Positions 39,114 to 48,500 of a stretch of 64,000 nucleotides of DNA are shown one piece after another; positions within the stretch are counted from its first letter, which is position 1, and the number at the start of each line of letters is the position of its first letter. Both the position numbers and the translations under genes were made by a program. The notes beneath the pieces were generated by a model. It was not told the origin of the DNA. It searched no databases and saw only the letters and a program-made list of their open reading frames with translations. The stretch is from NCBI GenBank assembly GCA_013388745.1, contig JACAER010000006.1:310001-374000 (forward strand), in the 5' to 3' direction. This DNA is from Chloroflexota bacterium. GTDB taxonomy: Bacteria > Chloroflexota > Anaerolineae > Aggregatilineales > Phototrophicaceae.

Positions 39114-40109
39114 TTATTTTTTACGATCGCCGAAGCCGTAGGGGTGGTTTTTGTGCCAGTTCCAGGCAGTTTCGACAATACGCTGCAAATGATCGTATTT
39201 CGGCGACCAGCCGAGTTCCTGCTTGATGCGCGAACTATCTGCGACCAGCACATCGACATCGCCGGAACGCCGTTGACCGTACTGCAGGGGGATGGGGTGA
39301 CCCGTGACGGCACGCGCGGTTTCGACGACTTCTAACACCGAATAACCGCTGCCGCTGCCGAGGTTATAGACGCGGCTGCGGCCATCTGCCAGCGCCTCCA
39401 GCGCCATAATATGCGCTTCGCCCAGATCAAGCACATGAATGTAGTCACGGATACATGTGCCGTCGGGGGTGTTGTAGTCGCTGCCATAAATCGTCAGGTG
39501 GTCGCGTTGACCGAGCGCGACTTGCAGCACAATGGGGATGAGATGCGTTTCCGGGTAATGGTCTTCGCCGATATGCCCTTTGGGGTGCGCGCCGCTGGCA
39601 TTAAAGTAGCGCAGGCAGCAGTATTTCAACTCGTAGAGTTTATCCATCCACATCAACATGCGTTCGGCGATGAACTTGGTTTCGCCGTACACGCTGCCGG
39701 GTATCAACGGCTCGTCCTCGTTAATCGGGATATGCTGCGGTTTGTCGAAGAGGTTAGCGGTAGAAGAAAGAATGAAGCGTCTGACGTGAGCGCTGGCGAC
39801 GGCTTCGAGCAAATTGGTTGTGCCCGCGACGTTGTCGCGCAGATATTTCCACGGATTTTGCATACTTTCGCCGACAAGGATGTGCGAGGCGAAGTGCATC
39901 ACACCGTCGAAGGTGTGCGAGGCGAACAGGTCGGTCAACTGTTCCTGATCGAGCAGATCGCCATGCACAAAGGTGGCGTGCGGATGAACAGCCGCACGAT
40001 GGCCGGCGACGAGATTGTCGTAAACCACAACTTGATGACCGCGCTCAATCAACAATTCAGTGACATGGCTGCCAATATAGCCCGCGCCACCCGTAACCAA
40101 AACCTTCAT
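39114..40109 (-). CDS. galE: UDP-glucose 4-epimerase
   Basis: A 331-residue extended short-chain dehydrogenase that interconverts UDP-glucose and UDP-galactose using bound NAD+. GGAGYIGSH lies at residues 7-15, catalytic Ser is in LSSTANL near 115, and the YxxxK pair is in [11 protein letters not shown] near 139. FNASGAHP and [14 protein letters not shown] match GalE. The ribosome site AAGGAG lies 7 bases before the ATG. It can supply UDP-galactose for glycolipid or surface glycan synthesis in this region. Likely promoter in 40110-40204, where no other gene is seen. Confidence 0.93.
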   Translation of the reverse strand: MKVLVTGGAGYIGSHVTELLIERGHQVVVYDNLVAGHRAAVHPHATFVHGDLLDQEQLTDLFASHTFDGVMHFASHILVGESMQNPWKYLRDNVAGTTNLLEAVASAHVRRFILSSTANLFDKPQHIPINEDEPLIPGSVYGETKFIAERMLMWMDKLYELKYCCLRYFNASGAHPKGHIGEDHYPETHLIPIVLQVALGQRDHLTIYGSDYNTPDGTCIRDYIHVLDLGEAHIMALEALADGRSRVYNLGSGSGYSVLEVVETARAVTGHPIPLQYGQRRSGDVDVLVADSSRIKQELGWSPKYDHLQRIVETAWNWHKNHPYGFGDRKK

Positions 40110-40204
40110 GAGAACTCCTTAAAATCGCTGCCGGTCTAAAAACATCGATTGCCAGCGAACGTTGTACACGGAAAAGAGGCGAAATCCGCAGACAACCCGG
40201 CAGA

Positions 40205-40996
40205 TTAGGGCGCCGGGGGCGCGTCGCGCGTCACACCGGGCACTTCCAGCGCGACAAAGTACTGGGCGTCGCCTTCGTCAAAACGCAAGTTGGCGGGTGC
40301 GGTCAGCAGGACGTTCCAGATCTGGCGCGCCAGCGTCCCCTGGACCCAGCGGCGTTCGTTGTTGGGCGCTAATTCGCCGAAACTAATGCCTGCCGCGCTG
40401 GGAGTCCACACTACTAAGGGCGCATCGGAAGCATAGGGCACCGCCTGCGCCGAGAGCCACCCGGCGTCGGGTTCGAACAGCACCGGCGCGATACTGATCA
40501 GTCCGCAGGCGGTGATGATGCGCTGATAGTATTCAATATTCCAGCCGCCAAAAATGTCGCTGTAAAAATCGCGGCCATTGACATTCAGCCGCAGGGTTTC
40601 GGCTACCGGGTTGGTCGAACTGGGCAGAGCACTATCGAGGCCAGAAGTGTATTCGTAAATCCGCTCCTCGATCGCCAGATAATTCACGAAACTCTGAATC
40701 TGTTCGTCGGACACAATGTCATAAAGCACCTGGCGGGTGGCGCCGGCGGTTTCAATCGTCCAGACGACGCGATTATCGCCATAGATGGTACAGGGAGGCA
40801 CCTCATTGCGTGCCTGGAAGGTGTTTTCATATTGGCCGCCGCGAATTTCGGCGCGAAAGACCACTGTGGTGGGGCTGCGATCCCATTGTATCGGGCTGGT
40901 GTTGGGCGTCGCGACACTGTTATCGCCCCCGCCGCCTGTGCAGCCGGCCAGCAGCCAGACCAATCCCCCGATGAGCATTGCTATACGTCGCAACAT
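40205..40996 (-). CDS. Lipoprotein of unknown function
   Basis: 263 residues. Lipoprotein signal with lipobox LLAGC (Cys19) followed by TGGGGDN and a Thr/Pro linker. The remaining region is alpha/beta and includes FRAEIRGGQYENTFQ, CTIYGDNRVVWTIET and ALEVPGVTRDAPPAP. Family not recognised. GGGGGA precedes the ATG. Confidence 0.7.
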   Translation of the reverse strand: MLRRIAMLIGGLVWLLAGCTGGGGDNSVATPNTSPIQWDRSPTTVVFRAEIRGGQYENTFQARNEVPPCTIYGDNRVVWTIETAGATRQVLYDIVSDEQIQSFVNYLAIEERIYEYTSGLDSALPSSTNPVAETLRLNVNGRDFYSDIFGGWNIEYYQRIITACGLISIAPVLFEPDAGWLSAQAVPYASDAPLVVWTPSAAGISFGELAPNNERRWVQGTLARQIWNVLLTAPANLRFDEGDAQYFVALEVPGVTRDAPPAP

Positions 40997-41039
40997 GTTT
41001 CCCCCTGCATCGACATAAAGGCCACATCACTCCCCCTTA

Positions 41040-41045
41040 AGTATA
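41040..41045 (-). promoter_or_regulatory. -10 box (TATACT) upstream of the minus-strand lipoprotein
   Basis: TATACT on the minus strand 43 bases before ATG 40996, in the divergent gap to the + strand lipoprotein at 41173. Confidence 0.35.
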
Positions 41046-41172
41046 GCGAGAAGTTGAGGGCAGGGGCATAGCAGTTTATGCATGAGAAAGTGCTAAAGAT
41101 TTGTACCCACAGGCACAAGGACATGATAGGATAAAACAAATGAAGATCGATAATATTTCATGATGTAAAGCC

Positions 41173-41820
41173 ATGTGGATCACACTGCTGGTCTTGTTCA
41201 TGCTGCTGGCTGCGTGCAAGCCGATCGCACCGGTGGGCGCACCCGCAGAACCGTCTGCAACACCTGTCGCCCCCGCTTCTTCCGTTGATAGCGCGCTTTC
41301 CTACAGCCTCAGCGGAATACAAATCACCCTTCGTCGTCCTGGAGGCTGGCAGTCGTATGCGGATGAAGCGGGCATTGCCCTGGCGGAAAACCCCGGTTCG
41401 ATGATCGAAGGGGACGTCTTGCAGGGGATACTGCTGTATTTCTGGCTGCCGCCGCTGGATCAATTTGTGCTGCCGGTGACGGATGGCGCGAATGTCGCGC
41501 TGATGGTGCTGAATCAGGTGATAGCGCGCCCGGAGCATGTGGGCAGCGGAAGTATCAGCGCGCCGCAGCCTTTTAATTGGGGACAGCAGTCCGCGGCCTA
41601 TTACATGCTGGCGGACGCTGAAGATGTCACCCTGGTGATCGCGGTGGTCGTGCCCGGCGGCAGCCGGCTGCTGGCGATGAACCTAAGCGCGCCCCTGTCC
41701 GAAGCGCAGCGTATCCGCACGGAACTGGCGGCACTGCTGGCGGGATTGACGGTCAACGGCAGCGTTATGGACGCCGCCGCGCTGCAAAGGCTGTCACAAA
41801 CGCTGGAATTTCCGCACTAG
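41173..41820 (+). CDS. Lipoprotein of unknown function
   Basis: 215 residues. The lipobox is MLLAAC at residues 10-15, followed by a Pro/Ala/Thr-rich linker and a globular region of about 165 residues (ITLRRPGGWQSYADEAGIAL, then ALLAGLTVNGSV near the end). The family is not recognised. The core could be a PsbP-like fold, but this rests only on pattern. It ends 12 bases from the convergent kinase gene. Confidence 0.65.
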   Translation: MWITLLVLFMLLAACKPIAPVGAPAEPSATPVAPASSVDSALSYSLSGIQITLRRPGGWQSYADEAGIALAENPGSMIEGDVLQGILLYFWLPPLDQFVLPVTDGANVALMVLNQVIARPEHVGSGSISAPQPFNWGQQSAAYYMLADAEDVTLVIAVVVPGGSRLLAMNLSAPLSEAQRIRTELAALLAGLTVNGSVMDAAALQRLSQTLEFPH

Positions 41821-41832
41821 CACGCGAGCCAG

Positions 41833-43764
41833 CTACAAGCGGTTTTTCTTCTGCTGCTCATCGAGTTCTTCGACAAAGCTTTCGGTTAATTCCCCTTCGC
41901 TGTTCAGGCGCACCGGCGGCGGACTGATGTTTTCGTTCTTGCGTTTTTGCGCCTGCGTGCCCTGCAAGCGCTGGCGTTCGCGCTCAATTTCGCGCGCGAT
42001 ATGTTCTTCCTGTGCCGCTGCTTGTTTGGCCGACTGGGTATAGACCGAAACACCGTGAAAGAACAGGCCGATGCCCCAGCCGCCGGTCACAAACAACGGC
42101 CAGGGGAAATCCGCCCCCGAAAAAGCGAAAAGCATCCACAGCAGCGCGTTGATGCAGGCGTAAATGCTGGCGTGAATGTTGAAATTGTTGCGTTTGCGGT
42201 GCTGCTTGTAGACCATTTCGCGCACCTGCCGCCATTCGCTTTCGCCGGCGCTGCCACGCCAATCGCTGCCGTGCCGCGCCAACATCATGTTCTCAACATC
42301 GTGATCGCGTTTGTCACGGTTGCGGTCATTGGTGAAGCGTATGTTGAGCATGTGCGCCACCAGCCCCGACCCCCAACCAAAACTGACAAACATCGGCCAG
42401 GGGAAGTCCGCCCCTGTCAGGGCAAAAATTATCCAGAGGAAAGCGTTGAACAGCGTAAAGGACAGCAGATGGCTGCGAAAATCGCGGCGGTCTTTGATGC
42501 GCTGCTCGACACGGCGGCGGATGCCTTCTTCATCAGTTGCCAGCTCCAGTTCCATCGCCTTCTGGTCGTCTTCGTCCCAGCTATCATCATTAGTGTTAAT
42601 TTCAAAGGTGAAGCGTCCGCTGTCGTCGGTCGTGCCCAGCCGGTTGGCGCGGCGCTCCATCTGGTTGGCCCAACGTTCGACTTCTTCCTCGGCGCGTTTG
42701 GCCCAACGTTCCGCGCCCTGCTCGATGCGATCGGCCATCTGTTCAAGATTGTCTTCAACACTGGGCACACGCAGCGGTGGACGCGGGGCAGGCGGGACGG
42801 GCATATTCAGCGGCGGCATTCCCATTTTAGGTTTTTCCGGCTTAGGGCTGGGAATAATATCGGCGGGCGCGGCGTCTTTGCGCGCTTCATGCACGGCGCC
42901 AGCGCTGGCACGATCGGGGCGAAAGGCGCCCATGCTGGCGGCGGCGACTGCTTCGCGGAACGCAGCCATGAGTTCGGTAGGGGTGTTATAGCGATCCTGC
43001 GGGTCTTTCGCCAGCGCTTTGAGCAGCACGGTTTCGACAGCAGGGGCAATATCGGGGTTAATTTTGCTGGGGAGCGGCAGCGGGCTGTAGATGTGGTCAT
43101 GCACGGTTGCGTAGGGGGTATCGGCATTAAAGGGCACGCGCCCGCACACCATTTCGTAGAGCACAACACCAAAGGAATAAACATCGGTGCGCGCATCAAG
43201 TTCCTTTACCCCTTTGGCCTGTTCCGGCGAGATATACTGCGGCGTGCCCAACATGACATCGGCGCTCATGGTGGAGGCGCCAGCCTGGGCGATGCGCGCC
43301 AGACCAAAATCGGTCAGGTAGGGTGTGCCATCGGGCGCTATGATGATATTGCTGGGCTTGATGTCGCGGTGCAGCACTCCCTGCTTATGGGCATAGGTGA
43401 GGGCGTCGGCGATGGCGGTCATGATGCGTGTGATTTCGCCCATGGGCAGCGCGCCGGCGGACATCAGGGTTTTGAGTGTGCGGCCCTCGACATATTTCAT
43501 CACCAGATAGGGCTGGCGCTCATGTTCGCTGAAATCGAAGATCGGCACGATATTGGGATGCTCCAGGCGCGCCACGATCTGCGCCTCGCGTTCAAAGCGC
43601 GCGTGGAAGGTGGGGTCTTCCATAAACGACTGGTGCATGACTTTGATCGCCACATAGCGGTCAAGCCGGGCGTGATAGGCTTTAAAAACGCTGGCCATCC
43701 CGCCCGCGCCGAGTTGTTCCAGGATACGATAAGGCCCAAGATTCTGACCGATTTGCAGTGCCAT
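41833..43764 (-). CDS. Ser/Thr protein kinase with two 2TM domains
   Basis: 643 residues. PknB-type kinase domain at 9-270: GAGGMASVF, Lys41 in VAIKVM, VLHRDIKPSN, TDFGLAR, and GTPQYISPEQ. A proline-rich linker and a charged helical segment (about 335-380; ERWAKRAEEEVERWANQMERR) lead to two copies of the 2TM domain, near 428-470 and 530-575, each ending in a near-identical GADFPWPxFVxxGWGxGL. Both pairs should leave kinase and tail in the cytoplasm. Tandem 2TM domains on a kinase are unusual. TATAAT at 43805-43800 lies 35 bases upstream of the ATG. Confidence 0.9.
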   Translation of the reverse strand: MALQIGQNLGPYRILEQLGAGGMASVFKAYHARLDRYVAIKVMHQSFMEDPTFHARFEREAQIVARLEHPNIVPIFDFSEHERQPYLVMKYVEGRTLKTLMSAGALPMGEITRIMTAIADALTYAHKQGVLHRDIKPSNIIIAPDGTPYLTDFGLARIAQAGASTMSADVMLGTPQYISPEQAKGVKELDARTDVYSFGVVLYEMVCGRVPFNADTPYATVHDHIYSPLPLPSKINPDIAPAVETVLLKALAKDPQDRYNTPTELMAAFREAVAAASMGAFRPDRASAGAVHEARKDAAPADIIPSPKPEKPKMGMPPLNMPVPPAPRPPLRVPSVEDNLEQMADRIEQGAERWAKRAEEEVERWANQMERRANRLGTTDDSGRFTFEINTNDDSWDEDDQKAMELELATDEEGIRRRVEQRIKDRRDFRSHLLSFTLFNAFLWIIFALTGADFPWPMFVSFGWGSGLVAHMLNIRFTNDRNRDKRDHDVENMMLARHGSDWRGSAGESEWRQVREMVYKQHRKRNNFNIHASIYACINALLWMLFAFSGADFPWPLFVTGGWGIGLFFHGVSVYTQSAKQAAAQEEHIAREIERERQRLQGTQAQKRKNENISPPPVRLNSEGELTESFVEELDEQQKKNRL

Positions 43765-43799
43765 AGGCGATATTCCGCACCAATAAACGATTTATGACG

Positions 43800-43805
43800 A
43801 TTATA
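43800..43805 (-). promoter_or_regulatory. -10 box (TATAAT) upstream of the 2TM kinase gene
   Basis: A perfect TATAAT on the minus strand 35 bases before ATG 43764. -35 region weak. Confidence 0.4.
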
Positions 43806-43881
43806 CTTAACTACGGGGGAAAGAGCTAAAGGTTGCGCGGGGCGCAGCCGCTGCCGGCCCCAGCGCATCGCAGAAGTCGAA

Positions 43882-44376
43882 TCAGCTTTCGAGAATGGTG
43901 ATGGCGTTGATGCGATCGCCCTGGCGAATGGCGTTGACGACGGTCATACCATTACCGGTCACTTTGCCGAAAACGGCATGTTTGCCGTCGAGCCAGGGGG
44001 TGGCGACATGGGTCACAAAGAACTGTGAGCCGTTGCTGTTGGGGCCGGCGTTAGCCATGCTCAGCACGCCGGGACCATCGTGTTTGAGGCGCAGCGCCGA
44101 GGCTTCATCATTGAACTTGTAGCCGGGGCCGCCGCGTCCATCACCGCGCGGGCAGCCGCCCTGAACCATAAACGGCGGGTCAATAATCACGCGGTGAAAA
44201 TTGAGACCGTCGTAATAGCCGTCGCGCGCTAGAAACACAAAATTGTTGACAGTCACAGGGGCCTGCGCCGCGAACAGTTCGATGTCAAAGGTGCCTTTGC
44301 TGGTATCGAAGCGTGCGGTGTATTTTTTCTTAGTGTCAATGCTCATCGCCGGCGGGGCATTGTACGATTTTGTCAC
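43882..44376 (-). CDS. Peptidyl-prolyl cis-trans isomerase, cyclophilin type
   Basis: A 164-residue cytoplasmic cyclophilin. Active-site residues are present: the Arg and Phe of [15 protein letters not shown], the Gln of [21 protein letters not shown] and [11 protein letters not shown]. It speeds proline isomerisation in protein folding. The start GTG 44376 is supported by AAGGAG 6 bases upstream; an internal ATG at 44346 is possible. Confidence 0.93.
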   Translation of the reverse strand: MTKSYNAPPAMSIDTKKKYTARFDTSKGTFDIELFAAQAPVTVNNFVFLARDGYYDGLNFHRVIIDPPFMVQGGCPRGDGRGGPGYKFNDEASALRLKHDGPGVLSMANAGPNSNGSQFFVTHVATPWLDGKHAVFGKVTGNGMTVVNAIRQGDRINAITILES

Positions 44377-44452
44377 GATTTACTCCTTAAGGGTTTGCGT
44401 CACACAATTGTGCTACCTTGATTTAAGGATAACAGAAAAACCGAATGCTGCC

Positions 44453-44483
44453 ATTGGCGTTTCGCGCCAATTCGTTGTATGCT
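44453..44483 (+). promoter_or_regulatory. Promoter of the response-regulator pair, with an overlapping inverted repeat
   Basis: -35 TTGGCG (44454-44459), 18-base spacer, -10 TATGCT (44478-44483). ATTGGCG (44453-44459) pairs perfectly with CGCCAAT (44465-44471), so a 7-bp inverted repeat covers the -35 box and may be an operator. A second short palindrome, CACAATTGTG, lies at 44403-44412. Confidence 0.45.
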
Positions 44484-44545
44484 TAACGCCTAGAGCTTCG
44501 GTTGTTCTTCATCCTCACCACACGGGTGATATGAGGATGTGAGTA

Positions 44546-44920
44546 ATGATGCCGCGTATATTGTATATTGACGACGACAAATTCAACCGGCTGTTAATTT
44601 ATCGGATTCTCGTAGCCGCCGGTTATGAGGTTGATTTGGCAGAGGGTGCGATCACAGGCATCGACATGGCACGCCACAATCCACCCGATTTGATCTTAAT
44701 GGACATGAGTATGCCGGAAATGGATGGTCTGACGGCGACCCGCCACATCCGCGCGCTGCCCGAACTCCAGAATGTACCGATTGTGGTGGTGACAGCCAAC
44801 GTGATGGAGGGCGACCGCGAACGATCGCTGCAAGCCGGGAGCAACGGCTTCATCGGCAAGCCGATCGATGTGGATAGATTTCCTGAGCAGATCAGCCAGT
44901 TTATGAGGAGCAATTCTTAA
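44546..44920 (+). CDS. Single-domain response regulator
   Basis: A 124-residue stand-alone receiver (REC, CheY-like). Acidic pocket Asp9-Asp11, phospho-acceptor Asp53 (LILMDMSMPEMDG), Thr83 (VVTAN) and Lys105 (FIGKPID) are all present, so it should be phosphorylated. No output domain. The stop overlaps the ATG of the second receiver by 1 base. Partner histidine kinase not seen in the window. Confidence 0.92.
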   Translation: MMPRILYIDDDKFNRLLIYRILVAAGYEVDLAEGAITGIDMARHNPPDLILMDMSMPEMDGLTATRHIRALPELQNVPIVVVTANVMEGDRERSLQAGSNGFIGKPIDVDRFPEQISQFMRSNS

Positions 44921-45348
44921 TGATGGATGCAACCCGCCGTCCCATCGAACCCAGCGAAGCTCATGTGCTCGTGGTCGAAGACAACGTGCCGAACTTCGTG
45001 TTGATCGCGCGGATGTTGGCTTTTATGGGGGTGCAGCGCTGCGAATGGAAAACCTCCGGCTGGCAGGTCGTCCAGTTCGCCGAAACCCTGCCGCGCATTG
45101 ACCTGATTCTGATGGACATTCGTCTGCCCTATGAAGATGGCTATCAGGCGCTGCAAAAAGTGCGCGCCAACCCGCGCTTGAAGGACACGATTGTCTGCGC
45201 GGTGACCGCCGAAGCCAGCGAGGAACAGATGCGCCGCGCGCAAAAAGCGGGCTTCGACGGTTTCATGGGCAAGCCGCTCGACCCGGATCGCTTCCCCAAC
45301 CAGATTCGCCGTTTGCTGAGCGGTGAGCCAGTCTGGGAATGGAAATAG
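44920..45348 (+). CDS. Single-domain response regulator
   Basis: 142 residues, the second receiver. Glu20-Asp21 in LVVEDN, phospho-acceptor Asp66 (DLILMDIRLP), Thr96 (VTAEAS) and Lys118 (GFMGKPLDPD) are conserved. Start ATG 44920 overlaps the previous stop; ATG 44923 is an alternative. A terminator follows, so the two receivers form their own unit upstream of the GAF proteins. Confidence 0.9.
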   Translation: MMDATRRPIEPSEAHVLVVEDNVPNFVLIARMLAFMGVQRCEWKTSGWQVVQFAETLPRIDLILMDIRLPYEDGYQALQKVRANPRLKDTIVCAVTAEASEEQMRRAQKAGFDGFMGKPLDPDRFPNQIRRLLSGEPVWEWK

Positions 45349-45356
45349 GCACAATG

Positions 45357-45381
45357 AGGGCTGGCGACGGCTGGCCCTTTT
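45357..45381 (+). terminator. Terminator after the response-regulator pair
   Basis: AGGGCTGGC (45357-45365) pairs with GCTGGCCCT (45370-45378), including two G-T wobbles, closed by a GACG loop and followed by TTTT. It starts 9 bases after the stop at 45348. Confidence 0.55.
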
Positions 45382-45569
45382 CCCCCCCGCTCCTCCTCAA
45401 TGCTGGGTTCAGGAATTCAAACCCACACCAGATCAATTTGCGTGTAATGTACAGTTTGGGGGTAGGATATCCCTACGTTGTTCTACACATTGGGCTACAA
45501 TACAAACAACTGCTCGTAGCGGGGCGCCGCGCCCCAGAATAAGACACTACTGTGTAAGCGAGGGACTCC

Positions 45570-48500
45570 GTGAGTGCTGCCACTGACCTCGACAATCTGC
45601 TCCAAATGGTTTCGACTCTGGAGAAGGGGATCAAGGCCAACTTACGGCCAGAGGAGCTGTTCCAACAAGCGCTGCCATTTGTGCAGGCTTGTTTGCCCGA
45701 CGCGCGCGGAATCCAACTGTATCGCGTATCGTCGAATGGCATGCTGCTGCCGGTGAACAATATCACGGATGCGACGCCGGTAGCGATCAGTTCGCTGCCC
45801 AGGCGCCAGCTCACGTATTTTGACGGCCTGTGGACAGTGCCGCTGTACCGCGACGATGAGCTTTTGGGCATCATGGAAATCGCTATGTCGCGCGAGACGC
45901 CAGAGACCTCTGAGAACGAACTGCGCTCGCGTGTGCAGCTTGTGTCGTGGCATATGTCGCAGGCCTTCCACACGCTGCGCTTCAGCGAGATCATGCGCCA
46001 GCAAAGTATGCTCTCGTCCGAACTCAACCGCTGTAAGACGTTTCGCGAAATCGGCGCGACGATTGGCCGCTATATGCTGCGCAGCGGGCAGTTTGTGTCG
46101 ATCAACACCTTTATCTACAATGGCGTGGGGGAGTTCGCCGGATTCGCCACGATTGCGACAGCCAACCGCCGCGAGTCGTTCGATACCCATGAAGTCGTGC
46201 AGTTGCAAGCAGAAGATTTTCAGGCGGCCTTCGGCCAACTGGTGAATCTGGAAAAAACACAGGTACTCATCAGCGATGATGTCAGCAATGATACCCGCTT
46301 ATCGTCGCTGCTGCGGCGCTGGTTGGCGGGTTTCGGCGTGGTTTCGGTGGGCATCGTCCCTCTATATTACGCCGAGCGTATGGTGGGCTTCATTGGTATC
46401 AGCGACACGAGAAATGCGCTGAACCTGGGCCAGGAAGACACGATGACCTTCGAACGCCTGGCCGATCAGGTGAGCGCGTTGGTGCAGACCTACAGTCTGA
46501 TGGAACAAACAGCCTACACGCGCGATATCAGCGAACGGCAGAAGCAGGCGTTTAAGGATTTGATCGCCGGGCAGGATTTTACCGAAATGGCGCTGACAGT
46601 GGCGCGGCATATGCTGCCGCAGCATGGGCGCTTCCTGAGTATCAGCCGCATTGATTACGACCCGCTGGGCAACCCGCTCAGCCTGCAAACGCTGGCGACG
46701 GCCAACCGCGAACGCAGTTTTGGCCTGGATGAGATTTTCCCGCTGCGGCTGAGCGATTTTCATCCCGCGATGCGCGAGATTCTGTTGGGCGGCGACCCGC
46801 ATGTGATCCACGACGCGCTGATGTTTTCGCCGCTGGAAATCGGCGCGGGCTTTCATCAGTGGCTCAAGCAAAACGATGTGCGCGCGATTCTGAATCTGCC
46901 GATGATGGTGGATGTGCGTCCGCTGGCCATTCTGTCCGTGATGAATCGCGTTGAACCGGGCTTCACGCGCGAAGAAATCAACGCTTTTATCAATATCGCT
47001 GACCAGATGGCGGCGCTGGTGTATGTCCATGATCTGCTGGACAAGGCCGAAAACACGCGCGCGGTGGTCGATAACCTGATTCTGGCTAACCGCCTGATTA
47101 CGATTTCTGAAAACTATGACGATATGGCGCAGGCCGCGCTGCGCACAGTGGCGCGGCAGATGGTGGGTGTTGCGCTGACGCTCTTTGAACGGGTGGTGGA
47201 TGTGCAAACCCCGCCACAGGCACGGGCGATGGTCGCTTTTTGCACGCAGGACACGCTGATCGCTTGTGACGCGCAGATGTTGAGCGACGATCTGCCTGCA
47301 CCCGAACAACTTGAGGCGCTGCGCGGCGGCAACCCGGTGCTCATCAGCGATTTACAGGCGGACAGCGCCTTCCCGGCCAAAACACGGCGGCAGCAGTATC
47401 TCAATCAGGGCGCGACCTGGACTGCGTCGTTCGGGCTGCGCGCGGGCGATCAACTGCTGGGCACGCTCGATGTGCTGGCAAGCGGCAGCACGCCGCTGAC
47501 AGCCCAGGAAATCGACGCTTATGTCACCCTGGCCGACCAGATCGGTGTTGCCATACGCAGCCGGCAACTGCTGAACGAATCGCGCGAGGCGCAGGCCTTC
47601 GCGGCGCAGTTGGTGACAACTAATCGCCTGATTTCAGAGGCAGAGGGTTACGGCCAGATGATGATGGCGGTCATTCGGGCGATGCCGCGCGACATCAAAT
47701 GTGTGGCGCTGGCGCTGTTTGATCGTCCGGTGACGATGTACGGCATTCCAATGAAGCTGCTGACCGAAGTGGTCGCCAACCGCAACAACTTTGTCGAACC
47801 GAACGCGATCGACGAATTCACGATGTTCAACGCGCGCGAAGACCCACGCCTGACGCTGACTATGCGCCAGCTATTGGAAGGTCAGGAGTGGAAAATCAAA
47901 GACCTGGCCAATCGGCAGCCGTTTATCGCCGCCAACTTGCTGCGCACAGTACACGAACAGGGCATGTCGTCGGTGGTGATTCTGGGGCTGACGGTCAGCA
48001 CGCGCCTGCTGGGGATGTTGGCCTTCGGTGGCGACAAGCGCATGGAATTGAACCACTCGCAGATGGACGCGGTGCGCGCGATTGTCGATCAGGTCGCGAT
48101 CACGCTGGAAAACCGCGACCTGCTGCGGCAAACCGCCGACGCGCTGGGTTTCGTGCAGGCGCAGTACGAGACGACCAGCCGGATTTACCGCACCGATAAC
48201 GCGGTAGAAATGCTGGACGCGATCTATACCTTCTGTGGACGGATCTACGATACGGCGCATCTGGCGGTGTTGGATAGGCAGTTCGACCCGCCGCTCGTAC
48301 ACATAATCGCCGAAAACAATGGCAGCGCCATTCGCGCCACCGATACGCGCGCGCCGCTGTATGAATACCCGGCGCACGAGAGCCTGGCGGCCATCGAAGC
48401 GCTGGATGTGCCCGATGTTCTGAAAAATCGGTTCCTCAAGCCGCAAGAAAAGGCAACCCTGACGCAGCGAGGGATCAGCAGCCTGCTCATTCTGCCGCTG

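Noticed and set aside
41947-43797. 616-codon + strand frame opposite the 2TM kinase
   Set aside because: The minus strand encodes an unmistakable kinase with all catalytic motifs; the + frame has no recognisable domain.
45463-45510. Second DnaA-box-like cluster (TTCTACACA and TTGGGCTAC close together)
   Set aside because: Only one short stretch resembles the origin repeats, without spacing or copy number like that at 19921-20280.
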